Shown here piece by piece: positions 43,885 to 54,220 of a stretch of DNA of 64,000 nucleotides (position 1 is the stretch's first letter; each line of letters opens with the position of its first letter). Source of the DNA: Tomitella gaofuii. Lineage in GTDB: Bacteria > Actinomycetota > Actinomycetes > Mycobacteriales > Mycobacteriaceae. Location: positions 62,001 through 126,000 of the forward strand of contig NZ_CP059900.1 of the NCBI RefSeq assembly GCF_014126825.1, written 5' to 3'. The notes beneath the pieces were generated by a model. That model was not told where the DNA came from, ran no database searches, and saw only the letters and a program-made list of their open reading frames with translations. The translations under genes were made by a program, and so were the position numbers.

Positions 43885-45090
43885 TCAGGCCCGGCGCGTC
43901 CGCGCGCGGTGCCGATCGACGTACCGTGCGCGCGCCTCGGCGTCGAGCGCCACGTCGATGCCGGTGAACGCCATCGCCAGGGCCCCGTCCACGGCGGTGT
44001 CGTCCGCGGCGGGCGACACCGCATCGTCGGCGAACCCCGCCGTGTGCGGATGGCTTGCGGCGCCGCGGATCGCGATCATCGGGTGGATGCCGGGGAGAGC
44101 GCGGGTGACGTCGCCCATGTCGGTGGATCCGACGGTGCGGGTGCCGCGTGCGCCGGGCACACGGCCGAGGGCGGCGGCGTTGGCCGCGTAGTACCCGGCG
44201 AGCGTGGGGTCGGGCTCGAGCGCGGCGTAGGGCGGTTGCGTCTGCTCGATGGCGACCTGCGCGCCGGTCGCGAGGGCACCGGCCTCGAAGCATGCGGTGA
44301 CGCGGCGGCGGAGCTCGCCGAGGGTGTCCGTCGTCGCGGCGCGCACCTCGCATTCGACGACGGTGTGCGCCGGGATGATGTTGGTGGCCTCGCCGCCGTC
44401 GCGCACGTACAGCCCGACCCGGCAGTCCGCGGTGAGCTGCTGGCGCAGCAGTCCGACGGCCACCTGGGCGACCACGGCGGCATCGGCGGCGTTGACCGCC
44501 TCGTGGGGTGCGGCGGACGCGTGCGCCGGCCTGCCGGTGTAGGTGACGGCGAAGCGGGCGACGGCGGGGGTCGCGACGTCGGCCGGGTGCACCTCGAACG
44601 CCTCCGGATGCACCATCATCGCCACTGACACCCTGTCGAACACGCCGCGTTCGAGCAGCCGGATCTTGCCTCCGCCCTGTTCCTCGGCCGGAGTGCCGAT
44701 GACGACGACGCGGACACCCGCCTCGTCGGCGACGGCGGCGAGCCCCAGCGCGGCGCCGACTGATGCGGCGGCGATGAGGTTGTGCCCGCAGGCATGGCCC
44801 AGCCCCGGTAGCGCGTCGTACTCGGCGCACAGGCCTACGGCGAGGTCGCCGTCGCCGTAGGTCGCGACGAACGCCGTGTCGAGGCCGCCGGCGCCGCGCT
44901 CGACGGCGAAACCTTCGGCTTCCAGCAGTTCCGTGGTGAGCTCCGACGCCGTGTGCTCTTCGAAAGCGAGCTCCGGGGCGGCGTGGATCGCGCGGCTCAG
45001 TGCGATGAGGCGGCCGCGCGCTGCGTCGATGCGGTCCCGTGCGCGGGCCGTGAGGGCGGCCTGGTCTTGGGTCGATGTCACGGGCGCCAT
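43885..45090 (-). CDS. M20 family amidohydrolase
   Basis: 401 residues of the M20D aminoacylase/amidohydrolase type (AbgA/AbgB, HipO relatives): IHAAPELAFEEHTAS at about 35, GLCAEYDALPGLGHACGHN at 85-103 with the metal-binding residues, GTPAEEQGGGK near 130, and the dimerisation domain YTGRPAHASAAPHEAVNAADA near 180. It should hydrolyse N-acyl or amide bonds of small substrates in the cytoplasm. GGGGAGACA precedes the ATG at 45090. It follows the YhgE-like gene by 27 bases on the same strand. Confidence 0.9.
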   Translation of the reverse strand: MAPVTSTQDQAALTARARDRIDAARGRLIALSRAIHAAPELAFEEHTASELTTELLEAEGFAVERGAGGLDTAFVATYGDGDLAVGLCAEYDALPGLGHACGHNLIAAASVGAALGLAAVADEAGVRVVVIGTPAEEQGGGKIRLLERGVFDRVSVAMMVHPEAFEVHPADVATPAVARFAVTYTGRPAHASAAPHEAVNAADAAVVAQVAVGLLRQQLTADCRVGLYVRDGGEATNIIPAHTVVECEVRAATTDTLGELRRRVTACFEAGALATGAQVAIEQTQPPYAALEPDPTLAGYYAANAAALGRVPGARGTRTVGSTDMGDVTRALPGIHPMIAIRGAASHPHTAGFADDAVSPAADDTAVDGALAMAFTGIDVALDAEARARYVDRHRARTRRA

Positions 45091-45117
45091 TGTCTCCCCT
45101 TTCCCGCCGCCGCTCCG

Positions 45118-46092
45118 TCAGCCGCCGTGGCGGGGCGCCGGGTGTGGTGTGACGGCGGCGCGGACACCGGGCGCCGCGATGAGCAGGGCGCCGAGGGCGA
45201 TGAGCGCATACGGCCACCACGCGCGCTCGTCGACGGTGGGCGCGGCGGATGCCGGGGCGGCGGACGTCGACGTGGAGGCCGCGGAGGACAGCGCCCCCGT
45301 CGCGGCCTTGACGTTGTCGGAGATACCGCTGACCATGTTGCCCACCGGCTTGACGCCCTCGGTGAGCTGTCCGGTCCCGGCGATCAGCGCCTGCCCGCCG
45401 TCGTCGAGCAGCACCAGACCGTCGTACAACTGCTGCGCGCCGCCGGAGGCCTGGGCCATGCCGGCCACGAACTGGGCGTTCGGATCGTTGAGTTCATAGG
45501 CGAGCTGCCGCGCCCCGTCCTGCAACTGGTCGAGCCGTGCCATCGTCTGGGGTCCCAGGCCCTCCTCGTTCACCGTGTCTACGAGGGCGCGCAAGTCGCC
45601 GGCGGCGCCCTGGGTCACCGGTCCGGGTTGCGCTCCGAGGGTGTCGGCCAGTGTCGAGAGCCGCGCGGTGATCGTGCCCTGCATGCCGGCGAACGTGGTG
45701 AGGCGCTCGACCACCTCGTCCACGCCGCCGCTGATCTGCGCGGCACCGTCACCGAGTTGGTCGACCCCGCCGTCGAGCTGCTCCAGCCCCGCCGACAGCT
45801 GACCGCCGCCCTCGCGGGCCTGGGTCAGCCCGTCGGCCAGCTGGTGGGCGCCGTCGTCGAGCTGCCGGCTGCCGTCGGTGAGCTGCTCCACCCCGTTGTC
45901 GAGGAACGACAACGGCAGGTTGGCCTGCCGCAGGCTGCTGCGCGCATCGCCGACCCCGCCCGGCGGCTGCGGCTGCTGCTGCGGGGCGCTTGCGTGCACC
46001 ACGGGATCCTCGTTGTAGGCGACGGCAGCCCCGGTGCCGACGCAGACGAGCCCGGCGAGCAGCACCGCGGAGGGGATCAAGTGGAAACGCAT
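45118..46092 (-). CDS. Membrane-anchored YhgE/Pip-like repeat protein
   Basis: 324 residues: N-terminal span (MRFHLIPSAVLLAGLVCVG) followed by a Gln/Pro linker, then heptad-like repeats with D/G spacing (GVEQLTDGSRQLDDGAHQLA, LSAGLEQLDGGVDQLGDG, DDGGQALIAGTGQLTEGV) and a C-terminal span (WWPYALIALGALLIAA). The repeats match the extracellular stalk of YhgE/Pip-type proteins. It is probably an envelope protein with a rod-like external domain. The open frame extends past 46092, but this ATG starts the membrane segment. Confidence 0.7.
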   Translation of the reverse strand: MRFHLIPSAVLLAGLVCVGTGAAVAYNEDPVVHASAPQQQPQPPGGVGDARSSLRQANLPLSFLDNGVEQLTDGSRQLDDGAHQLADGLTQAREGGGQLSAGLEQLDGGVDQLGDGAAQISGGVDEVVERLTTFAGMQGTITARLSTLADTLGAQPGPVTQGAAGDLRALVDTVNEEGLGPQTMARLDQLQDGARQLAYELNDPNAQFVAGMAQASGGAQQLYDGLVLLDDGGQALIAGTGQLTEGVKPVGNMVSGISDNVKAATGALSSAASTSTSAAPASAAPTVDERAWWPYALIALGALLIAAPGVRAAVTPHPAPRHGG

Positions 46093-46326
46093 GACGACGA
46101 AGATACGCACCCAGGGTGAAAACAACCTGAGTGACTGCTGTCGCACGGCGGTGGCGGCGGGTGGGAGTCGCGCTTGCTCGGCTCGGGTGAGCTTGATCAT
46201 CGGCGTGCCGGTGGCCGGGGGTGTGGCCGGTCTTCGTCACGTACCGTTGCGCTCCGGACAGTGACGACCGGGCCTGCGTCGAGCACCGTTCATCCGGACG
46301 CCGACAGCGAGGTGCAGGAAGTGCCG

Positions 46327-47964
46327 ATGCCCGAATCCCCGTATCCACGCATCACCCGCAGGAGCCTTCTCCGCGGGGCCGGCGGGCTCGTGGGCATCGC
46401 CGCCGTCGGCTCGGTGCTCGCCGGCTGTGGGCAGGAGTCTTCGCCCGTCGCAGGGGAAGGCGCCGGGGGAGGCGATGGCGGCGGAGGCAGGGGTGGCGAT
46501 GCGCGACGTGCCCTGCCGGTTCCGCCGCTGCTGGATCCGCGCATCGTCGACGGAGTCTCCGTCTTCTCCCTCGTGGCGATGGCCGGGTCCAGCGAGATCC
46601 GTCCCGGCGTGCCGACGCCGACGTGGGGCTACAACGGGTCGATGCTGGGCCCGACCCTCCGGGCGCGCCGCGGTGACCGCGTGCGGGTGGAGGTGCGCAA
46701 CAGCCTGCCGGAGATGACGACGACGCACTGGCACGGCATGCATCTGCCCGCGAAGATGGACGGCGGCCCGCACCAGCCGATCGCCCCCGGTGGCACGTGG
46801 AGCCCGGAGTGGCGGGTCGATCAGCAGGCGGCGACGCTCTGGTACCACCCGCACCCGCACGGGGTCACCGGAAAGCATGTGTATCGCGGGCTCGCCGGTC
46901 TGTTCCTCGTCGACGACGCCGACGCCGACGCCCTGGACCTGCCCCGGGACTACGGCGTCGACGACATACCGCTGATCGTGCAGGACCGCAGGTTCCACGA
47001 CGACGGCACGCTCGACGAGACCGACCTGCCGGACATGGGGCTGCTCGGTGATACGCCCGTCGTCAACGGCATCACAGACGCGCACTTCGCCGCGACGACG
47101 AGGCGGGTCCGGTTCCGCATCCTCAACGGCGCGACGATGCGCGTTTTCAATCTGTGTTTGTCCGACGGGCGCCCCTTCGCGATCATCGGCTCCGACGGCG
47201 GCCTGCTCGACACGCCCAGGACCGTCGAGAACGTCTACGTCAGCCCCGGCGAACGCGTCGAGATCGTCGTCGACCTGGCCGCAGACGACGAGGTCACGCT
47301 GCGGAACGAGCGCTTCGCCGACAACTTGGAGGTGGATGACAGCGACGCGCCGGACTTCGGGCTGGACGACGAGTTCGATCTGCTCACGATCTCCGGTCCC
47401 GGCGCGGGCGAGGCCCCCGGCGCGCTGCCGGCCGAACTCGGCACCACGCTCGGCGCGTTTCCGGACACCCGCGGCGCGCGCCGGCGGAGCTTCGATATGG
47501 AGTGGTTCCAGATCAACGGCAAACGCATGGACATCAGCCGGGTCGACGAGGTGATCGACCACCCCGGCTGGGAGGTGTGGACGGTGTCCAACAAGGACAA
47601 CTGGATCCACAACTTCCACGTCCACGACACCCGGTTCCGGGTGCTGTCCCTGGACAGGACGTCGACCACGCCGATGACCGACGGGTGGAAGGACACCATC
47701 CTGCTGGCGCCCGGGGCGGTGGCCACGCTGGCCGTCCGGTTCACCGACCACACGTCCGCCCGCTGGCCGTACATGTATCACTGCCACATGCTGTTTCACG
47801 AGGACCAGGGCATGATGGGGCAGTTCGTCGTCGTCGAGCCGGGCGGGACGCCCGACCCGGCGATTGGCAGCGGCCTCGAGCATGGGGGCGAGCACACCGC
47901 GACGACGCAGGACGACGGCGGCCACGGGGATCGCGGCGGGCACGGGGAGCACGGAGGACACTGA
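46327..47964 (+). CDS. Multicopper oxidase (CueO-like), Tat lipoprotein
   Basis: 545 residues. A Tat-type signal with lipobox (TRRSLLRGAGGLVG...SVLAGCG) is followed by a Gly-rich linker and three cupredoxin domains. Copper motifs: HWHGMH, WYHPHPHG, HNFHVHD and HCHMLFHEDQGMMG; the last contains the type 1 Cys and Met. The C-terminus is His-rich (GHGDRGGHGEHGGH) and may bind extra copper. It probably oxidises Cu(I) or phenolics outside the membrane. AGGAAGTGCCG precedes the ATG at 46327. No copper regulator or exporter adjoins it. Confidence 0.92.
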   Translation: MPESPYPRITRRSLLRGAGGLVGIAAVGSVLAGCGQESSPVAGEGAGGGDGGGGRGGDARRALPVPPLLDPRIVDGVSVFSLVAMAGSSEIRPGVPTPTWGYNGSMLGPTLRARRGDRVRVEVRNSLPEMTTTHWHGMHLPAKMDGGPHQPIAPGGTWSPEWRVDQQAATLWYHPHPHGVTGKHVYRGLAGLFLVDDADADALDLPRDYGVDDIPLIVQDRRFHDDGTLDETDLPDMGLLGDTPVVNGITDAHFAATTRRVRFRILNGATMRVFNLCLSDGRPFAIIGSDGGLLDTPRTVENVYVSPGERVEIVVDLAADDEVTLRNERFADNLEVDDSDAPDFGLDDEFDLLTISGPGAGEAPGALPAELGTTLGAFPDTRGARRRSFDMEWFQINGKRMDISRVDEVIDHPGWEVWTVSNKDNWIHNFHVHDTRFRVLSLDRTSTTPMTDGWKDTILLAPGAVATLAVRFTDHTSARWPYMYHCHMLFHEDQGMMGQFVVVEPGGTPDPAIGSGLEHGGEHTATTQDDGGHGDRGGHGEHGGH

Positions 47965-48010
47965 GCCGGACGGGGCGGCCCGGGACGTAGCGCCGGCGAT
48001 ACGGCTGCCT

Positions 48011-49607
48011 TCACCCGATCGCGCGAGCCGCACCCTCCCAGTAGGGTCGTCGGAGCTCACGCTTGAGCACCTTGCCGCTGGGATTGCGCGGGAGGGCGTC
48101 GAGGAAATCGACCGAGGTGGGGCACTTGTAATGCGCAAGCCGGTCGCGGCAGAAGGCGATCAGGTCGTCGGCGGCGATCGGAGTGTCTCCCGTCCGCACG
48201 GCCACCGCCTTGACCGTCTCGCCCCATCGGTCGTCCGGCACCCCGATGACGGCGACGTCGTTGATGGCGGAGTGCTCCATCAGCACGTTCTCCACCTCGA
48301 CCGGATAGATGTTCTCGCCGCCCGAGACGATCATGTCCTTCGCCCGGTCGCACAGGAACAGGTAGCCGTCGGCGTCGAGGTATCCGATGTCGCCGGTGCG
48401 GAACCAGCCGTCGGGACGGAGCACGGCGGCGAGCTCGCCGGGGCGGTTCCGGTATCCGCTGAGCAGCATCCGGCTGCGCGTCCACACCTCGCCGACGCCG
48501 CCGGTGGGCAACTCCTCGCCGGTCACAGGGTCGAACACGCCCATCCGGACCACCGGTGTGGCGCGGCCCGCGGAACCGAGGCGCAGACCGCCGCGCCGGT
48601 GATCTGCGGCGTCGAGGAAGGTGATCGGCCCGCACGTTTCGGTCATCCCGTAGGACTGCACGAGATCGCAGTCGAACACCTCCTGGGCGTCGGCGACGAT
48701 CGTGGGCGACATGGGCGATCCGCCGTAGATGAGCGTGCGCAGCCCGGGATACGCGCGCTCGCGCGCGGACGGATGCTGGACCAAGGCCTGGACCACGGCG
48801 GGGACGGTGAGTGCGTGGTCGACGGCCCCGCTGGCGAACGTCTCCAACACGCGGCCGGGATCGATGTCGAGCACGTGGTGGGACCCCGCGCCCACGGCGA
48901 GGCAGTAGAACACCCATCCGGTCCCGGACAGGTGGAAGTTCGGTGCGGGGATCATGACGACGTCGCCCGGCACGATGTCCCACGGCTGCGGCGCCGCGAG
49001 ATTGACGCTGATCGCGCGGTTCGACAGTTCCACGCCTTTCGGCCGCCCCGATGTGCCGGAGGTGTAGATCATCAAGGCGATGTCCTCGGGGTCCGGCTCG
49101 GGGAAGGTGTGCAGCGGGGTGAGACCGGCCAGCCAGCGTTCGTAGTCATACGGGTCCTCGCCGGGCACCACCAGGCGGGGGCGGCCGTCGACCGGTGCGG
49201 GGTGGCCGAGCAGCGGCAGGAAATCGGCCTCCGCCACGATGGCGTGCACCCCGGAGTCGTCGACGATCTCCCGCCGCCTCACGACGGCTGAGCCGCCAGT
49301 TCAATGGCACGGCGCAGGCGCGGATCAGCGACGCGGCCGTCATCACCTCGCCCCAGAGGACGGTGTTCCTGCCGACGAAGCCGAAGACCGGCTGCGGCGC
49401 GGGGGCATCGGTGTCCGGCCCGATCAACTCGCGGAATCCGGCGGCCAGTGCGCTGCTGCGCCGCAGCCACTGAGCGAAGGTGCGCGAGCAGACGCCCTCG
49501 ACGGCAATGCCGGGGGAGTCGGGTAGCTCGGTGGCCCAATGCTGCAGCATCGCTCCCAACGAACGCTGGTGGGCGGGGCCGTACGGATGCGTGGGCGGGT
49601 GTTCCAT
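48011..49607 (-). CDS. Acyl-CoA ligase (AMP-forming), frameshifted near 49280
   Basis: The first ~108 residues (MEHPPTHPYGPAHQRSLGAM...AVPLNWRLSRRE) are in the frame of the ATG at 49607. The rest, from REIVDDSGVHAIVAE, is in the frame ending at 48011. In relatives this joins as NWRL..RE..EIVDDSG, so one base is lost or gained in GCGGCGGGAG near 49280. All later motifs are intact: YTSGTSGRPKG, GWFRTGD and NPSGKVLK with the catalytic Lys. It is either a sequencing indel or a fresh mutation. It is last in the catabolic operon and activates a carboxylate with ATP and CoA. Confidence 0.82.
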
Positions 49608-49647
49608 GAATGCTCCTGTCGCGCGGAACGAGATGGGGTGGAGAACG

Positions 49648-51183
49648 TCAAATCTGCTCGCGAAGAGCAGATTTGACGACCTTGCCCAGCGTGTTGCGGG
49701 GCAGCGCTTCGACCGGCACGAATGTGCGGGGGCACTTGAAGCCGGCGAGCCGCTCGCGGCAATGCCGCGTGAGGTCGGCGGTGCTCGGAGCCGTGCCGGC
49801 GGGGACGAAGAAGGCGACGGGCGTCTCGCCCCAGCGCGGGTGCGGCGCGCCCACGACGGCGGCCTCGGCGACAGCGGGGTGGGCGAGCAGCACGCGTTCG
49901 ATCTCGGCGGGGTAGATGTTCTCTCCGCCGCTGACGATCATGTCTTTGACCCGGCCGACGATGTGCACGAAGCCGTCGGCGTCGATCGAGGCGAGGTCGC
50001 CGGTGCGGTACCAGCCGTCGGCGGTGAACGCGGCGGCCGTCTCCTCGGGGGAACGCCAGTATCCGTCGATGAGGCATTCGCCGCGAGCCTGCAGTTCGCC
50101 GTTGCACCCCGGCGGCAGGGCCGTGCCCAGCGGGTCGACCACACGGACATCCCACCCCGGCGACGGCCGCCCGGCCGAGGAGATCCGGCCGCTCGCGGGC
50201 ACATGGTCCTCCGGGCGCAGCGTGGTGAGGAACCCCTGCAGCTCGGTGCTGCCGTAGATCTGCCGGAATCGGCTGCACAGCACCCGCAGAGCCCGTTCGA
50301 GCAGGGACGAGTCGATGGGCGCCGAGCCGTATTGGACCTCGCGCAGGCTGGACAGGTCGGCGCCGGCGCGCGGGCCCTCCATCGCCCCGGTGAGCGCGTC
50401 GATGAGGGCCGGTGCCGCGGTGAAGAACTCGATCCTGTCGCGCTCGATCGCGTCGATGGCGCCGTCGACGTCGAAGCCGTCGTGGATGTACAGGGTGCCG
50501 CCGGTGAGGAAGCACTGCATCGCCTGGGCGAATCCGGCCAGGTGGAACAGCGGCATCATCACCAGATGGCGGCTGCCGCGCTGTTGGTCGCCGATGTCGA
50601 GGGCGAACGCCGCGAGGCTGCGGATCAGCGAGCCGTGGTCCAGTGGGATGAGCTTGGGATGACCCGTCGTGCCGCTGGTGTGCATGAGAAAGGCGGTCCG
50701 ATCGGAGCGCAGTGCTCCCGTGCCGTAGGGGTCGGTGTCGAACGAGCCCGGCATCGCTGCGGCCGGCGCGGTCGGCACTGTGTGCGCAGCCCATCCGGGG
50801 GCGGTGGCCCCGGACAGAACGCGCACGCGCGCCGGGCGGTCGGCCACGAGGTGCAGGCACCGGTCGTCGGTGAAGATGCCGACCGACTGCGCCGCGTCCA
50901 GCAGTTCGTTCACCTCGCGGGCGGTCAGCCGCCAGTTGAGCAGTAACGGGAGCGCGCCGATGCGCGCGAGGCCCAGCGTCTGCACCAGGTGATCGGCGCT
51001 GTTGTGTGCGAGGATCGCCACGACATCACCGTCGCGGACGCCGCGGGTGTGCCACGCGGCGGCCGCCGCGTCGATGCGGCCGCGCAGTGCGCGGTAGTCC
51101 AGTCGGGTGCGCCCGTCGTCGAGGGCCAGGGCGTCGCCGTCGGATCCGGCGCGCCAGTCGATGATGTGCAGCCAGGTGTGCAT
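49648..51183 (-). CDS. Acyl-CoA ligase (AMP-forming)
   Basis: 511 residues of the ANL superfamily: N-terminal domain with HTSGTTGHPKLI (P-loop-like A3 motif) near 170, QIYGSTELQGF (A5) near 315, GWYRTGD (A7) near 390, and C-terminal domain with NTLGKVVK and the catalytic Lys near 500. It makes an acyl-adenylate and then an acyl-CoA. Starts 7 bases after the LeuC-type gene; one of three ligases in the operon. Substrate is not predictable. Confidence 0.9.
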   Translation of the reverse strand: MHTWLHIIDWRAGSDGDALALDDGRTRLDYRALRGRIDAAAAAWHTRGVRDGDVVAILAHNSADHLVQTLGLARIGALPLLLNWRLTAREVNELLDAAQSVGIFTDDRCLHLVADRPARVRVLSGATAPGWAAHTVPTAPAAAMPGSFDTDPYGTGALRSDRTAFLMHTSGTTGHPKLIPLDHGSLIRSLAAFALDIGDQQRGSRHLVMMPLFHLAGFAQAMQCFLTGGTLYIHDGFDVDGAIDAIERDRIEFFTAAPALIDALTGAMEGPRAGADLSSLREVQYGSAPIDSSLLERALRVLCSRFRQIYGSTELQGFLTTLRPEDHVPASGRISSAGRPSPGWDVRVVDPLGTALPPGCNGELQARGECLIDGYWRSPEETAAAFTADGWYRTGDLASIDADGFVHIVGRVKDMIVSGGENIYPAEIERVLLAHPAVAEAAVVGAPHPRWGETPVAFFVPAGTAPSTADLTRHCRERLAGFKCPRTFVPVEALPRNTLGKVVKSALREQI

Positions 51184-51190
51184 GGTCTCC

Positions 51191-52624
<1,434 letters not shown>

Positions 52625-52627
52625 CGG

Positions 52628-54220
52628 TCAGGCCATCGCCGTGGGACGCAGTGTGGCGTCCGTGTGGTCGAGCTGGGCCTGCATCAGCGTCTGCAGCATC
52701 CGCGTCTTCAGTCCGGCATACCCGGGATCATGCCAGCGGTTGTGCATCTCATCGGGGTCCTCGGCGTGGTCGTAGAGTTCCCCGTCGTCGCTGCCGTGCA
52801 GGACGGTGATCCGGGCGTCGTCGGAGATCGCCGTGCGCATCTGCATGGGGCGTCCGACCCGGAAGACGTCGAACATCTGGTCTTCTTCGATGTACACCGC
52901 GTCGCGCACTGTCGCTCGGGGGTCGGCGAACAGCGTCGTGAGCGGTGTTCCCTGCATGCCCTGGAACAGGGGGGTCCCGGCGAGCTCGAGCACCGTCGGA
53001 CCCAGGTCCAGCGAGGAGACGAGCGAGCCGCTCGCTCCCGCGGCTATACCGGGCCCCGCGAACACCATCGGCACCCGCACGCATCCCTCGTAGTGCATTC
53101 CGAGCTTGAGCATGAGTCCGTGGTCGCCGAACATGTCGCCGTGGTCGCTGGTGACCACGATGACGGTGTTCTCCAGCACGCCGGCGTCCTCCAGCGATCG
53201 CACGATGGCGCCCACCGCGTCGTCGATGAAGCTGATCGCCCCGTACTCGCGTGCGGCGGCCTCGCGGAACTGCTCCGCGGTGGGCGCGAACGGGGCCATG
53301 ACGCTGCCGCGCTGCTCGCCGCGGTGCGCGACGAGGTTGCGCAGCCGCTTCCATGAATGCTCGTGCGTGTCGTGGAAGGTCGCGGGCAGCGGGATGTCCG
53401 CGGGGTCGTACATGTCGTAGTAGCGCCCAGGAGGGGAGAACGGGTGGTGCGGGTCGGGGAACGAGCATTGGATGAAGAACGGCGCATCGTCTGCGGCGGC
53501 CTCGGAGATCATCTCCGCGCTGCGTGAGCCCACCCACGCGGTGGGATAGCAGTCCTCGGGCATGTCCGGCTGATACACCTGGTCCCAGCCCGCGTACGCC
53601 TGCTTCGCGTGCTCCACGCCGCGACGTGCGGGGTCGACGCCGCGCTCACGCAGCCAGTGCTCGTAGTGGCCGCCGGCATAGTCTGCATGGTCGATGGCCA
53701 GCTCGACCCGGTCGAACCCGTAGAAATCCGGCGGGATGTCCACCCACTGTTCACGGTGCAGGTCGATGTCCTCCCACCGGTCCCAGCCGGGCTCGCGGCG
53801 GCGGTCCGCCCCGGGGGAGGCCGGATCGTCGGCGGTGATCCGCGCGGCGAACTCCCGGTTGTTGCCGATGTTCTGGAAGTGCGCCTTGCCCACGAGCATC
53901 GTCCGGTAGCCGTCGCCGCGCAGTGCGCGGACGAAGGTGTTGGCGTCGGGATCGAGGGAGATGCCGTTGAACCGGGTGCCGTGCGCCGAGGGCACCCGGG
54001 ACGTGAGCAGGCTCGCGCGGTTCGGCATGCACACGGGATTGGCCACGTGAGCCCGGTCGAAGCGGGTCCCCCTGGAGGCGATCGCATCGAGGTGCGGGGT
54101 GCGCACCACCGCGTTGCCGCCGAAGCCGAGGTGGTCGGCGCGCAGCTGGTCGGCCATGATGAGCACGACGTTGGGGCGGCGCGCGCCCTCGCTTCCTGCG
54201 TTCGTGTTGCCGGTGCTCAT
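52628..54220 (-). CDS. Sulfatase (formylglycine type)
   Basis: 530 residues of the alkaline-phosphatase-like sulfatase family: PNVVLIMADQLRADHLGFGG with the first metal Asp, the activation motif NPVCMPNRAS in which Cys64 of C-x-P-x-R is converted to formylglycine, GKAHFQNIG, and VIVVTSDHGDMFGDHG with the metal-site Asp/His. No signal peptide, so cytoplasmic, fitting uptake of an intact sulfate ester by the ABC system. Start ATG at 54220 overlaps the upstream ligase stop (ATGA). No formylglycine-generating enzyme is in the window. Confidence 0.9.
   Translation of the reverse strand: MSTGNTNAGSEGARRPNVVLIMADQLRADHLGFGGNAVVRTPHLDAIASRGTRFDRAHVANPVCMPNRASLLTSRVPSAHGTRFNGISLDPDANTFVRALRGDGYRTMLVGKAHFQNIGNNREFAARITADDPASPGADRRREPGWDRWEDIDLHREQWVDIPPDFYGFDRVELAIDHADYAGGHYEHWLRERGVDPARRGVEHAKQAYAGWDQVYQPDMPEDCYPTAWVGSRSAEMISEAAADDAPFFIQCSFPDPHHPFSPPGRYYDMYDPADIPLPATFHDTHEHSWKRLRNLVAHRGEQRGSVMAPFAPTAEQFREAAAREYGAISFIDDAVGAIVRSLEDAGVLENTVIVVTSDHGDMFGDHGLMLKLGMHYEGCVRVPMVFAGPGIAAGASGSLVSSLDLGPTVLELAGTPLFQGMQGTPLTTLFADPRATVRDAVYIEEDQMFDVFRVGRPMQMRTAISDDARITVLHGSDDGELYDHAEDPDEMHNRWHDPGYAGLKTRMLQTLMQAQLDHTDATLRPTAMA

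Noticed and set aside
46237-48138. 633-aa minus-strand ORF opposite the multicopper oxidase
   Set aside because: Antisense shadow; no domain, and the plus-strand gene has all copper motifs.
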